Below, one piece after another: positions 1 to 9,504 of a stretch of 64,000 nucleotides of DNA. The DNA lies in the NCBI GenBank assembly GCA_947167075.1, contig CAMVGR010000005.1:116231-180230 (forward strand), given 5' to 3'. A program made the position numbers and the translations under genes. This DNA comes from an uncultured Bacteroidales bacterium (GTDB lineage: Bacteria; Bacteroidota; Bacteroidia; Bacteroidales; P3). Below the pieces are notes generated by a model. It ran no database searches, had not been told where the DNA came from, and was given only the letters and a program-made list of their open reading frames with translations. Position 1 is the first letter of the stretch; every line of letters starts with the position of its first letter.

Positions 1-791
1 TCTTCTTCGTTCTTTACACTCTTCCACTCGCCGATGTTGAACTCTTTCCAGCGCATGAAACCGAAGCGATTGCCACGATAGTACTGTGCAGGGATGCAGT
101 TGGCCATCATAGCAGCCTCTATGAGGAGGGTACCAGAACCACACATGGGGTCGTAGAAATTGGTGGTGCAATCCCATCCAGCCAGTTTCAGCAATCCGGC
201 AGCCAGCACCTCGTTGATGGGAGCCACGCCGACACCCTGACGGTAGCCCCGCTTGTGCAACGAGTCGCCACTGGAGTTCATCAGCAGAGTGACGTGGTTG
301 TCGCGGATATGCAGGTTGAACTTATAGTCGGGTTGTTCTGTATCGATAGACGGTCGCTTGCCGAAATTGCGGCGGAAGCGGTCGACGATGGCATCCTTGG
401 TTTTGAGGGCTGCATAATATGAATGAGTGAAGACCTCGCCACTGGTGGTCGAATCGATCATGAAGGTGCAGTCGCAGTCCATAATCTTCTCCCAACGGAT
501 TTTGTACACTTTATCGTAGAGCTCTTGGTCGTCGTTGGCATCAAACTCGGCGAAGGGGCGCAAAATGGCGAGTGCCGTACGGCAACAATAGTTGACTCGG
601 TATAGCAAACGCATATCGCCCTCGAATTCGACAGCACGAGTGCCCACCTCGACATTGTCGGCACCCAGTTGCCTCAACTCGTCGGCCAACACTTCTTCCA
701 GGTTGACCATAGTCTTGGCCACCATCTTGAACTTCTCTTTTGGGGTCGGTGTATCAGTCACCACCCGTCCATGACTTTTCTGTATAATCAT
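1..791 (-). CDS. THUMP-domain class I SAM-dependent RNA methyltransferase (RlmL-like), 3' part cut by window edge
   Basis: Reverse-strand reading gives ...VAPINEVLAAGLLKLAGWDCTTNFYDPMCGSGTLLIEAAMMANCIPAQYYRGNRFGFMRWKEF..., with the DPMCGSGT SAM motif. Start ambiguous (791 or 725). Confidence 0.82.
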   Translation of the reverse strand, partial: MIIQKSHGRVVTDTPTPKEKFKMVAKTMVNLEEVLADELRQLGADNVEVGTRAVEFEGDMRLLYRVNYCCRTALAILRPFAEFDANDDQELYDKVYKIRWEKIMDCDCTFMIDSTTSGEVFTHSYYAALKTKDAIVDRFRRNFGKRPSIDTEQPDYKFNLHIRDNHVTLLMNSSGDSLHKRGYRQGVGVAPINEVLAAGLLKLAGWDCTTNFYDPMCGSGTLLIEAAMMANCIPAQYYRGNRFGFMRWKEFNIGEWKSVKNEE

Positions 792-1806
792 TATTCTGTT
801 GTTGTATACGTTGTTTTATTTCGCGACGCGAATCACGATTCTTCTTTATGATTGTCCCATTATAGATGCTGATGTTCAGCTCGTAGCCTACCAAAAGCAC
901 GATACAGTTGAAGCGAATCCAGAACATTAGCATCAGAAGTGTCCCGATGGATCCATAGACCAGATTGTAGTTGCTAAAATTATTGAGGTATAGGCCCAGT
1001 CCCCAGCTCAGCACGAGGAACATGGCAGTAGCCAACACGCTGCCGGCACTGAAGAAGCCCACCCTCTGTTTTTTGGCCGGTGCCCAATAGTAGATGAGCG
1101 AAATGGTGGTAAGGATAGCAAATATAATCAGTAGCCAGCGCCCGATGTTGAAAAACAAGGTGCTTGAGTGGGTGTTAGGCAACCACCCCTGCACAAAGAT
1201 GAGTTGTAGCAATAGCTTGTGCCCCATCAGCAGAGCGATGGCGAGCACTATCACCACGTAGATGATGAAGACGAGCATGATGCTCAATAGGTAGCGCTGC
1301 ACATAAGGCCTTTTCTCGACCGAATGGTTGGCAAAATTAAGCGACGTTATCATCCCCATCAATCCGTTGGCTGCCAATATTATGGAACTAACAAAACCGA
1401 TACTGAGTAGTGTGCTGTGCCTGTGGCCCATCACATCGTTCACAGTGTTGGAGAGGGGCCCCATTATCTTGTCCGGCACCACAGTGCCAAGCTCGGCCAG
1501 CAACTGGTCTTGCACCCCATCGACTGGGAAATATGCCACCAACGTGAAGAAGAAGATGAGCAGGGGCGGGAACGCTGTGAGGAAACTGTAGGTCAATCCT
1601 TTGGCACGCTGATTGAGGTCGCCGTTGAATATGCCGACCAAAAAGAAGCGGAGCACATCGTAGAGCGGAACGCCACGGTTGCCAGGCAGCGAGAAATGCT
1701 GCAGGAAGTAGAGGGTGGAACGGATAGGCCGCCAATAGAGCACCCGCCTTCGCAACTGCCTTATTTTGCCTAGCATGAGGCGTATGTATGCCTTCAGGTT
1801 GATCAT
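754..1806 (-). CDS. YihY/virulence factor BrkB family membrane protein
   Basis: 350-aa ORF with multiple TM segments and a YihY-like pattern (RAKGLTYSFLTAFPPLLIFF...). Confidence 0.85.
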   Translation of the reverse strand: MINLKAYIRLMLGKIRQLRRRVLYWRPIRSTLYFLQHFSLPGNRGVPLYDVLRFFLVGIFNGDLNQRAKGLTYSFLTAFPPLLIFFFTLVAYFPVDGVQDQLLAELGTVVPDKIMGPLSNTVNDVMGHRHSTLLSIGFVSSIILAANGLMGMITSLNFANHSVEKRPYVQRYLLSIMLVFIIYVVIVLAIALLMGHKLLLQLIFVQGWLPNTHSSTLFFNIGRWLLIIFAILTTISLIYYWAPAKKQRVGFFSAGSVLATAMFLVLSWGLGLYLNNFSNYNLVYGSIGTLLMLMFWIRFNCIVLLVGYELNISIYNGTIIKKNRDSRREIKQRIQQQNNDYTEKSWTGGD

Positions 1807-1824
1807 GGTTTTGACGGCAAGCGT

Positions 1825-2709
1825 TTATTTATCGTTGACTACCAACGACAAATCGAGGCTCTTGATGTGGTGTGTCAGAGCTCCGACAGAGATGAAGTCG
1901 ACACCTGTTTCTGCATAGGAGCGAAGTGTCTCATCGGTAATGCCGCCCGACGCTTCCGTCTCGTAGCGGTGGTCTATCTGGCGGACTGCCTCCCGCAGGG
2001 TGTCTACATCGAAATTGTCCAACATGATACGGTCCACACCACCATGTGCCAGCACTCGCTGCAGCTCCGCGAGCGAACGCACCTCTATTTCGATCTTCAG
2101 GTTCTTGTGGTTTTCGTTCAAATACTGACGGGTACGGTCGATTGCTTTTTCTATTCCCCCAGCGAAGTCGATGTGGTTATCCTTCAGCATCACCATGTCG
2201 TACAGGCCAATGCGATGGTTGGTTCCACCACCGCAACTGACTGCATACTTCTCCAGCAGGCGCATGTTGGGAGTGGTTTTACGGGTATCGAGCAGACGGG
2301 TGTTCAGGCCCTGCAGCATCTGCACCATCCGATGGGTCTCGGTAGCAATGCCCGACAAGCGCTGCATGAAGTTCAATGCAGTGCGTTCGGCAGTAAGTAT
2401 GGAACCGCTGTGGCCCTCGACAGTCATCACTATATCGCCCTTGTCCACCCGCTCTCCGTCATGTTGTATCAGATTCACCACCAGACTGCTATCCACCAAT
2501 TCGAACACTCGTTTGCCCACTTCGCATCCGCACAGAATACCACTCTGTTTTGCCACCATTTTGGCAGACCCCACTGCGTCGGGAGGAATGCAGGCCAAAG
2601 TAGAATGGTCACCATCGCCTATATCTTCGCGCAGTGCCATTCCTATCAATTCGTCAAGGTTCTCATTAATATTCATATCAGTCTGATTTTTAGACATAAA
2701 CACGATCAT
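1825..2709 (-). CDS. nadC: Nicotinate-nucleotide pyrophosphorylase (carboxylating)
   Basis: Motifs EDIGDGDHST, TAERTALNFMQRLSGIAT, LDTRKTTPNMRLLEKYAVSCGGGTNHRIGLYDMVMLKDNHI. Confidence 0.96.
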   Translation of the reverse strand: MIVFMSKNQTDMNINENLDELIGMALREDIGDGDHSTLACIPPDAVGSAKMVAKQSGILCGCEVGKRVFELVDSSLVVNLIQHDGERVDKGDIVMTVEGHSGSILTAERTALNFMQRLSGIATETHRMVQMLQGLNTRLLDTRKTTPNMRLLEKYAVSCGGGTNHRIGLYDMVMLKDNHIDFAGGIEKAIDRTRQYLNENHKNLKIEIEVRSLAELQRVLAHGGVDRIMLDNFDVDTLREAVRQIDHRYETEASGGITDETLRSYAETGVDFISVGALTHHIKSLDLSLVVNDK

Positions 2710-2740
2710 ATATCACTCCATCGGAGGATATTTTATGTTG

Positions 2741-2748
2741 CAAAGATA
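2741..2748 (-). promoter_or_regulatory. Putative Bacteroidota -7 element (TATCTTTG) upstream of nadC
   Basis: CAAAGATA on + strand, about 32 nt upstream of the nadC start; matches TAnnTTTG. Confidence 0.5.
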
Positions 2749-3045
2749 CACAATTTCTGCAACATAGCGAAAAATGTTTTCGATTTCTCTTCAGATTTTC
2801 GGCTACAGCATATCGTCTGCTGCCCAACACGGCGACTTTTGCCCCGCCTGCTGGCACGCTCGAAGCAGAGGAATGTGAAGCGACAGAGAGGTGAGGCAAT
2901 AGTACTTTCCATGTCCTGATTGTGGACGAGGAGCCTGCCCTTTCCCCTTCTTCTGCCTTTGTGCCGGTGGCTTGAATAATAACCCTAAGAAAACGACACA
3001 GTATATCGTCCGCGACATATATTATTTAACCATTATTCTAAGACT

Positions 3046-3119
3046 ATTCATCTCTTACAAAACTAAATGTTGACTAGGAGATGACAAAGAGATGAGTAGG
3101 AGATGAGTAAGAGATGAAT
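3046..3119. repeat. 11-bp tandem array (TAGGAGATGAC/AAAGAGATGAG/TAGGAGATGAG/TAAGAGATGAA) bounded by a 13-bp inverted repeat
   Basis: Four consecutive 11-bp units; ATTCATCTCTTAC (3046-3058) is the reverse complement of GTAAGAGATGAAT (3107-3119). Confidence 0.85.
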
Positions 3120-3464
3120 GGTCTTTATTGCTAAATATCAGTGTGTTACATATAAAATTGCACTTATTTGACAGTTTATCAATGTTTTATGTCCATTTTA
3201 GTCACAAAAAAGCAATGCAAACCACAACTGGACAGGACGGGGGGCAGAGGATGAGGGGATGGTTAGAGGGAGTGGAGCAAACAAGAGATTTGGTCGCACA
3301 CGATACTTCCTCCGAAGGCCACTGCCGAGGTGTAGTGCAGGGCCTATCCGTGCAGGTGTGTTTCGCCAATAAGAACAGAATACGAAACAAGAGCGACAAT
3401 GAATAAAGCGGCAATAAGCGCAAGGCAATAAATAAATATTTTTTTCTATATGCGAATTTTTGTG

Positions 3465-3472
3465 TAAATTTG
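3465..3472 (+). promoter_or_regulatory. Putative -7 element TAAATTTG upstream of deoxynucleoside kinase
   Basis: tgTAAATTTGcc matches TAnnTTTG, in the intergenic leader. Confidence 0.45.
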
Positions 3473-3553
3473 CCATTTTGAAGCACAGGTTATACAACAT
3501 ATATAACACTGTTTTTCAAGAAGAAAAGCTATACTATATAATAGAAAAAGCGT

Positions 3554-4195
3554 ATGCAGATAGCAATCTCGGGCAATATAGGAGCAGGGAAAACAGAACT
3601 CACCAAACTGCTCGCACGGCACTACGGATACCGTGCCATCTACGGTCCATCCGAAGAAAACCCCTACCTCAGCAGTTTCTATGAGGATATGCGTCGGTGG
3701 TCTTTCAACATGATGGTACATACCCTCTATGCCAATACCCGCCAACTGGTGGAATTGCAGCAGAGCGGGGTCAGTTTCGTCCGCGACAGGTCGCTCTACG
3801 ACGATGCAGCCATCTTTGCACCCAATCTGCAAAGCATGGGCCTGATGACTACCCGCGACCTGAACACATACACACACCTATTCGAACTCACCTACTCGCT
3901 TCTGCCCAAGCCAGACCTGCTGATATATGTGAGGGGGGATGTGCCGACCCTTATCCGGCATATCCAGAAAAGAGGCCGCGAGCTTGAAAGTGGAATCCGG
4001 CTCGACTATCTGTCCAATCTGAACGAGCGATACGAACGATGGGCCGAACAATACGAAGGCAAGATGCTGGTCGTCGATACCGACGAGCTGGACTTCGTGG
4101 AACGTCGCGAGGATCTAGGCCACATCATCGAAAAGATCGATGCCGACTTCAACGGTCTGTTCGGCGATGGGCAAAACACTAACGCCAACAACTAA
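3554..4195 (+). CDS. Deoxynucleoside kinase (dAdo/dGuo kinase family)
   Basis: MQIAISGNIGAGKTELTKLLA P-loop; DRSLYDDAAIFA; RGREL lid region. Confidence 0.92.
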   Translation: MQIAISGNIGAGKTELTKLLARHYGYRAIYGPSEENPYLSSFYEDMRRWSFNMMVHTLYANTRQLVELQQSGVSFVRDRSLYDDAAIFAPNLQSMGLMTTRDLNTYTHLFELTYSLLPKPDLLIYVRGDVPTLIRHIQKRGRELESGIRLDYLSNLNERYERWAEQYEGKMLVVDTDELDFVERREDLGHIIEKIDADFNGLFGDGQNTNANN

Positions 4196-4205
4196 CCCAA
4201 TCAGA

Positions 4206-4976
4206 ATGAAGACCCTGGCCATCATACCTGCACGCTACGCCTCGACACGTTTCCCCGGCAAGCCCCTTGCCCTACTCGACGGACGGAGCATCATCAGTCA
4301 TGTATATGTGCATGTGCACGAGACACCACAGATTACCGACAGCGTAGTTGCCACCGACGACATAGCCATCTTCGACCATGTGAAGAACCTGTTTGGAGAG
4401 GCAGCGGTGATGATGACAGCCAGTAGCCATCGCTCGGGGACCGACCGCTGCGGCGAAGTGTTGCAGGCAATGGAACAGCGGGGGAAACACTACGACATCG
4501 TCATCAACGTACAAGGCGACGAGCCTTTTGTCGACCCCACTCAGCTTACAACCCTCATAAACTGCTTCGACAAGCCGGATGTGCAGATAGCCACCCTCAA
4601 AACACGCATCCTTACCCTCGAAGAACTAAGCTCGCCCAACAATGTCAAGGTGGTGTGCGGCGACCACGACCAGGCACTCTATTTCAGCCGTCAACCCCTA
4701 CCCTATCTTCGAGGCATAGCACAAGAGCATTGGCTCGAGAAGTTCGAGTACTATAAACATGTGGGCATATATGCCTTCCGGCCCTCGGTGTTGCACGAAA
4801 TCTGCCAACTTGCACCCGCAGCAATCGAGCAAGCAGAAAGCCTCGAACAGCTACGATGGCTCTCTGCCGGATACTCCATCCGTGTAAAGGAAACACAACA
4901 CGCAAACATCGGCATCGACACACCCGACGACCTTGCCGCTGCAGAAAGATATATCAGAACGAATAAAAAACAATGA
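4206..4976 (+). CDS. kdsB: 3-deoxy-manno-octulosonate cytidylyltransferase
   Basis: MKTLAIIPARYASTRFPGKPLALLDG...NVQGDEPFVDPTQ...IGIDTPDDLAAAERYI; start moved to the internal ATG. Confidence 0.95.
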   Translation: MKTLAIIPARYASTRFPGKPLALLDGRSIISHVYVHVHETPQITDSVVATDDIAIFDHVKNLFGEAAVMMTASSHRSGTDRCGEVLQAMEQRGKHYDIVINVQGDEPFVDPTQLTTLINCFDKPDVQIATLKTRILTLEELSSPNNVKVVCGDHDQALYFSRQPLPYLRGIAQEHWLEKFEYYKHVGIYAFRPSVLHEICQLAPAAIEQAESLEQLRWLSAGYSIRVKETQHANIGIDTPDDLAAAERYIRTNKKQ

Positions 4977-4977
4977 T

Positions 4978-6726
4978 ATGAATATAACCGACCTTATTGT
5001 AGACCTTCTTCGTCAAGGCAAACAAGTGGAGCTGCCAGGAATAGGCACCTTTGGCTCCGAACCGCAAGCGCCGCACCACGATAGTGAAAAAGGGATATTC
5101 TATCCCTCCAGCCGCACCATTACCTTCAGCAACAGTACCTCCGACGACCAATCGATGGTAGAGCTTCTTGCAGCCCGCGAGTGCGTTGGCGAGAATGTGG
5201 CTCGCCAGATGTGGAAGAATTACATGGATGCACTCTCCGACAAACTGCAACGCACCGGTAGCCACTCGATAGGCAATATTGGAGTTTTGAGCCGTAGTGC
5301 CGATGGTACCTACACATTCGAAGCCGACGACAACGTTGTGCTACTCACCGGCGACGAAAAACCCCTGGAAGATGTGAAGACATACGACCACAGTGGCGAT
5401 AACGATCCCTTTGCTCAATTCGATGCTTCCGCAGTGGAGGCCGAGGCTCGTCGGCGTGCCGAAGCACAGGCAGCCGCCGAAGAGGAAGCCCGTCGGCGTG
5501 CAGAAGAAGAGGCTGCCGAAGAAGCTCGCCGTGCCGCCGAAGCACAAGCCGCTGCCGAAGAGGAGGCTCGTCGTCGTGCAGAAGAAGAGGCTGCCGAAGA
5601 AGCTCGCCGCGCCGCCGAAGCACAGGCCGCTGCCGAAGAGGAGGCTCGCCGTCGTGCCGAAGAAGAAGCCAAAGCCATGGCCAAAGCCGAACAAGAACGG
5701 TTAGAGGCCGAAAAAAACGCCGAAGCCGAGCGCATCGCTGCCCTTGCAGCCCTTGCCGACGCGCCTGCTGCCACAGCATCCGAAACCGTAGCACCCCAAA
5801 AGCCGATAAAGCAAAAGGATAAAGACAAACAACCCAAAGAAGGTAAGAAGAAGAACCGTCGCGGATGGTTATGGATATTGCTCATCTTATTGCTACTACT
5901 CCTATTGTGCGGTGCCGCCTACTACTACCTACGTATCTACAAACCCGCACATCAGCAGTCGGCCATACCTGCCTCGACCGAACACCTACAGGGCATTCCT
6001 GCAGCCAACGGGCTGACCTATAATACCGACATGCTGGAATATTCTCAACGCGACATCGACCATGAGCGTGACGTACTTTGCCACTACATGGCCGACTATC
6101 TGTACAGCTTCCTAGCCTATAGGAACTACACTGGTGCCCAAGTGCCTATGATGGAGCGAGTACGTCAGTATGCAAACGACCGTCTCACCACGCTGATGGC
6201 AGACCGGTTCGCCGTGCAACGTCTGCTCCCCCAGGGTGGTGACTACATATACCAGCATTGCGAGGGATTCATGCACAACCGCTTCGCTCGCAAGCAACGC
6301 CATGTGGTGCAGAGCGAACTGCTCGATATGAAGCTGCTCGACAGCATCCTTAACGCCATGGTAGCAGAGTTGGGACTGACACCCGATGCCAGACCACAGG
6401 CACGCATCGAGCCAGCTCCCGTTGCACCGGTTGCTACCAATGCCAAAACTACCCCCTCCACCCCTGCAGAGGAGACCACACGGGTCAATCTGGAACAAGA
6501 CAGTCGCCAGGGCTTCGATATCATTGCCGGCTTCTACATCGATCGGGCAAAAGCCGCCCGCATGACAGCACGGCTTCACGACCTTGGCAGCGATGCCTAT
6601 ATCATCGAGAAGAACAATATGTACTATGTCAGCATGGGCAGTGCCAAGAATCGCACAGCTGCCGAAGCTCTCTTCAAACACATCAAGAGTTGGTATGATG
6701 GTGACATAGCCATCAAACAGTGGTAA
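4978..6726 (+). CDS. HU-like domain, Ala/Glu/Arg coiled coil, TM helix and SPOR domain protein
   Basis: MNITDLIVDLLRQGKQVELPGIGTFGS (HU-like), E/A/R repeats, RRGWLWILLILLLLLLLCGAAYYYL (TM), C-terminal FDIIAGFYIDRAKAARMTARLHDLGSDAYIIEKNNMYYVSMG (SPOR). Confidence 0.85.
   Translation: MNITDLIVDLLRQGKQVELPGIGTFGSEPQAPHHDSEKGIFYPSSRTITFSNSTSDDQSMVELLAARECVGENVARQMWKNYMDALSDKLQRTGSHSIGNIGVLSRSADGTYTFEADDNVVLLTGDEKPLEDVKTYDHSGDNDPFAQFDASAVEAEARRRAEAQAAAEEEARRRAEEEAAEEARRAAEAQAAAEEEARRRAEEEAAEEARRAAEAQAAAEEEARRRAEEEAKAMAKAEQERLEAEKNAEAERIAALAALADAPAATASETVAPQKPIKQKDKDKQPKEGKKKNRRGWLWILLILLLLLLLCGAAYYYLRIYKPAHQQSAIPASTEHLQGIPAANGLTYNTDMLEYSQRDIDHERDVLCHYMADYLYSFLAYRNYTGAQVPMMERVRQYANDRLTTLMADRFAVQRLLPQGGDYIYQHCEGFMHNRFARKQRHVVQSELLDMKLLDSILNAMVAELGLTPDARPQARIEPAPVAPVATNAKTTPSTPAEETTRVNLEQDSRQGFDIIAGFYIDRAKAARMTARLHDLGSDAYIIEKNNMYYVSMGSAKNRTAAEALFKHIKSWYDGDIAIKQW
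5430..5670 (+). repeat. In-frame 78-bp (26-aa) tandem repeat coding EARRAAEAQAAAEEEARRRAEEEAAE
   Basis: gaagaagctcgccg recurs at 5518 and 5596, 78 bp apart; about three copies including a degenerate first one. Confidence 0.8.
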
Positions 6727-6727
6727 T

Positions 6728-7393
6728 ATGGGTCATCACAAACTGCAGCGATTTGCCGAGAACCTGACTTTCTCCAACTTGTTCCAAGTAGGCTTTGAAC
6801 AGTTGGAGCAAGAAGGCTTCCCCTTGCGAGGACATTGGGCAGACCATTTTGGCAACAACCACCCCATCACACTGGAGTTGGGATGTGGCAAGGGGGACTA
6901 TTCGCTCGCACTGGCCCGTATCCATCCCGACCGCAACTATATAGGAGTCGATATAAAAGGGGCTCGACTCTGGCGTGGAGCCAAGACCGCGACAGAAGAA
7001 CCACTCTCCAATGTAGCGTTCATACGTACCCGAATCGAGCTGATCGACCGGTTTTTCGCCCCCAACGAAGTGAATGAGTTGTGGATCACATTCTGCGATC
7101 CGCAGCCCAAAAAGCCTAACAAGCGGCTCACATCGCCTCGCTTTCTCGACACCTACAACCACTTCCTGGCTCCGGAAAGCACCCTTCACCTTAAGACCGA
7201 CTCTCAGGAATTATACGAATATACCCGCGACGAGGTGCTGGCCAACCGGCCACACACACCGGTGTTCGACACAAACGACCTCTACCACTGCGACTACGAC
7301 GGCGAAGCAAAACTGACACAGACATTCTACGAGCGGATGTTTCTCGCCGAAGGCAAGCCCATCGCCTACCTACAATGGAAAACAAAACAATAA
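6728..7393 (+). CDS. trmB: tRNA (guanine-N7-)-methyltransferase
   Basis: LELGCGKGDYSLALARIHPDRNYIGVDIKGARLWRGAKTA...ITFCDPQPKKPNKRLTSPRFL. Confidence 0.95.
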   Translation: MGHHKLQRFAENLTFSNLFQVGFEQLEQEGFPLRGHWADHFGNNHPITLELGCGKGDYSLALARIHPDRNYIGVDIKGARLWRGAKTATEEPLSNVAFIRTRIELIDRFFAPNEVNELWITFCDPQPKKPNKRLTSPRFLDTYNHFLAPESTLHLKTDSQELYEYTRDEVLANRPHTPVFDTNDLYHCDYDGEAKLTQTFYERMFLAEGKPIAYLQWKTKQ

Positions 7394-7423
7394 AATTATA
7401 GTATAAATAAATAATCATTAATT

Positions 7424-8164
7424 ATGTCAGGACACAACAAATGGTCAAAAATCAAGCGCGCAAAAGGCGCAGCTGATGCCAAAAGATCGAAACAATGGAG
7501 TAACATTCTCAAGCAAGTAGCCATCGCCGTACGCGAAGGTGGCCCCGATCCCGACAGCAATCCTCGCCTGCGTTTGCTCGTGCAGAATGCCCGCGGATGC
7601 AACATGCCGAAGGACACCCTGCAACGCACCATCAATAAGGCCAACGACAAAGACGCAGCCCAGATGATGGAGCTCACCTTCGAATGCCATGTCAACCACG
7701 GTATCGCCCTCTTCATCGAGGCCCTGAGCGACAACAACAACCGTACCGTCGCCAACATCAAGTCCATTATGAACAAGAACGGCGGCACACTGGAGACCAA
7801 CGGCAGCCTGAGCTTCCTCTTCACCCGCAAAGGTGTCTTTGTGATTCCCCGCAAGCCCGACATGGATGTTGAAGAGCTCGAGATGGAACTCATCGACGGC
7901 GGTCTGGAAGAGATGGAGGTCGACGACGACTACCTCACCCTGTATACTGCCTACGAAGACTTTGGCAACATGGTGAAAATGCTCGAGGATAAAGGCATCG
8001 AGGTGGAGAGCGCCGAACTGCAACGCATTCCCAACACCACCCGCCAAATCGATCCCGAGTCGATGCGCAAGGTGTTGCGTATCATCTCCATCCTTGAAGA
8101 AGATGAAGATGTGACCAACGTCTACCACGACATGGAGATCCCCGACGATTTCGAGGAAGAATAA
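7424..8164 (+). CDS. YebC/PmpR family DNA-binding regulatory protein
   Basis: MSGHNKWSKIKRAKGAADAKRSK...; full-length match to family pattern. Confidence 0.95.
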   Translation: MSGHNKWSKIKRAKGAADAKRSKQWSNILKQVAIAVREGGPDPDSNPRLRLLVQNARGCNMPKDTLQRTINKANDKDAAQMMELTFECHVNHGIALFIEALSDNNNRTVANIKSIMNKNGGTLETNGSLSFLFTRKGVFVIPRKPDMDVEELEMELIDGGLEEMEVDDDYLTLYTAYEDFGNMVKMLEDKGIEVESAELQRIPNTTRQIDPESMRKVLRIISILEEDEDVTNVYHDMEIPDDFEEE

Positions 8165-8188
8165 TCTCTGTTTTTTGACACTTACTGC

Positions 8189-8239
8189 TTAAAGGTTAAA
8201 GAGACTGACTTCATTCATTCTCATCTCTTTAACCTTTAA
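8189..8239. repeat. Perfect 16-bp inverted repeat (TTAAAGGTTAAAGAGA ... TCTCTTTAACCTTTAA), 19-nt spacer
   Basis: 8189-8204 vs 8224-8239, exact reverse complements, in the yebC-rsmI gap. Confidence 0.9.
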
Positions 8240-8262
8240 TACTTAATCTCGAACAACAGACT

Positions 8263-8931
8263 ATGAAGTTGTATCTGGTGCCGACACCCGTTGGAAACTT
8301 GGGTGACATGACCTATCGCTCGGTGGAGGTGCTACACTCGGTCGACCTGATTCTGGCCGAGGATACCCGAACCAGCCGTATACTGCTGCAGCACTACAAT
8401 ATCGACACTCCGCTGCAAAGCTACCACATCTTCAACGAGCACCAAACCGTAGCTTCGCTCGTAGAACGTCTGCAGTCGGGCACCACGATGGCCGTAGTGA
8501 CCGATGCCGGCACCCCAGGCATCAGCGATCCGGGATTCCTGCTAGTGCGCGAAGCCGTGAAAGCCGGTGTCGAAGTGGAGTGCCTGCCAGGTGCCACAGC
8601 CTTCGTTCCCGCACTGGTACAGAGTGGGTTGCCCTGCGACCGCTTCTCTTTCGTAGGTTTTCTGCCTCACAAAAAAGGGAGACAGACCGCACTACGCGAG
8701 CTGGCCGACGAGAAGCGGACTATGGTCATCTACGAAAGCCCCTACCGACTGGTCAAACTGCTGGACGAACTGCAATCCACACTGGGTACAGACCGCCCCG
8801 TGTGCGTATGCCGCGAAATCAGCAAGGTGCATGCCGAGAGCGTTCGGGGCACACTGGCAGAAGTGTCGGACATCTTCAAGCAACGCGATGTGAAAGGCGA
8901 AATTGTTGTAATTGTAGCAGGTAAAGAATAG
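8263..8931 (+). CDS. rsmI: 16S rRNA (cytidine(1402)-2'-O)-methyltransferase
   Basis: LYLVPTPVGNLGDMTYRSVEVL...EDTRTSRILL...VVTDAGTPGISDPGFLLVREAV. Confidence 0.95.
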   Translation: MKLYLVPTPVGNLGDMTYRSVEVLHSVDLILAEDTRTSRILLQHYNIDTPLQSYHIFNEHQTVASLVERLQSGTTMAVVTDAGTPGISDPGFLLVREAVKAGVEVECLPGATAFVPALVQSGLPCDRFSFVGFLPHKKGRQTALRELADEKRTMVIYESPYRLVKLLDELQSTLGTDRPVCVCREISKVHAESVRGTLAEVSDIFKQRDVKGEIVVIVAGKE

Positions 8932-8933
8932 AT

Positions 8934-9392
8934 ATGCCACTCGAGATATTCATTTTCAGACTTGCAAGCGCCCTCATAGCAGGCCTAATTATCGGCACCC
9001 AGCGCGAGCTGCGCAACCATCAGGCTGGCCTCACCACCAATGCACTGGTGTCGGTAGGGGCATGCATTTTCATACTCATATCCGAAGGCGTCATCATGAG
9101 GGCAATGGCCAACGGTGGCCCAGTAAACAACGACAACTTGCGAGTTCTGTCGCAGGTGGTTACGGGTATTGGTTTTCTGGGTGCAGGTGTAATAATGAAG
9201 GACGGGCTCACCATCCATGGTCTCACCTCGGCAGCCACCATTTGGTGCTCTGCCGCCATCGGATGTCTGTGCGGATACGGCTTGTGGAAAGAAGCATTGA
9301 TAGGCGTTGCCGTCATCCTGCTAATCAACTGGGGATTGAAGGGAATAGAAATATATTTCAAACATCGGCAGGATAAGGACAACCCCGATTAA
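8934..9392 (+). CDS. MgtC/SapB family membrane protein
   Basis: RLASALIAGLIIGTQRELRNHQAGLTTNALVSVGAC...GIGFLGAGVIMKDG...GLTSAATIWCSAAIG. Confidence 0.92.
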   Translation: MPLEIFIFRLASALIAGLIIGTQRELRNHQAGLTTNALVSVGACIFILISEGVIMRAMANGGPVNNDNLRVLSQVVTGIGFLGAGVIMKDGLTIHGLTSAATIWCSAAIGCLCGYGLWKEALIGVAVILLINWGLKGIEIYFKHRQDKDNPD

Positions 9393-9443
9393 GATTTTTT
9401 TAACATTTCAAACACCACTAAACCAGGTCCGTATGGTGCCAAC

Positions 9444-9504
9444 ACCGTAGATGAACCGTACATGCACCGTACATGCACCGTAGATGAACCGTGAATGGAC
9501 CGTG
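9444..9504 (+). repeat. ACCGTACATGC-family 11-bp tandem array, copy 1
   Basis: Units at 9444, 9455, 9466, 9477, 9488, 9499: ACCGTAGATGA/ACCGTACATGC/ACCGTACATGC/ACCGTAGATGA/ACCGTGAATGG/ACCGTG. Confidence 0.92.

Noticed and set aside
1867-2919. 350-aa plus-strand ORF antisense to nadC
   Set aside because: The minus frame is clearly NadC; the plus translation has a biased H/C/L composition and no family resemblance.
2803-3018. 71-aa minus-strand ORF in the nadC-kinase gap
   Set aside because: No conserved motif, start context or promoter; compatible with chance.
5415-5885. Ser/Ala-rich minus-strand ORF over the coiled-coil repeat
   Set aside because: Reverse reading of the E/A/R repeat; low complexity only.
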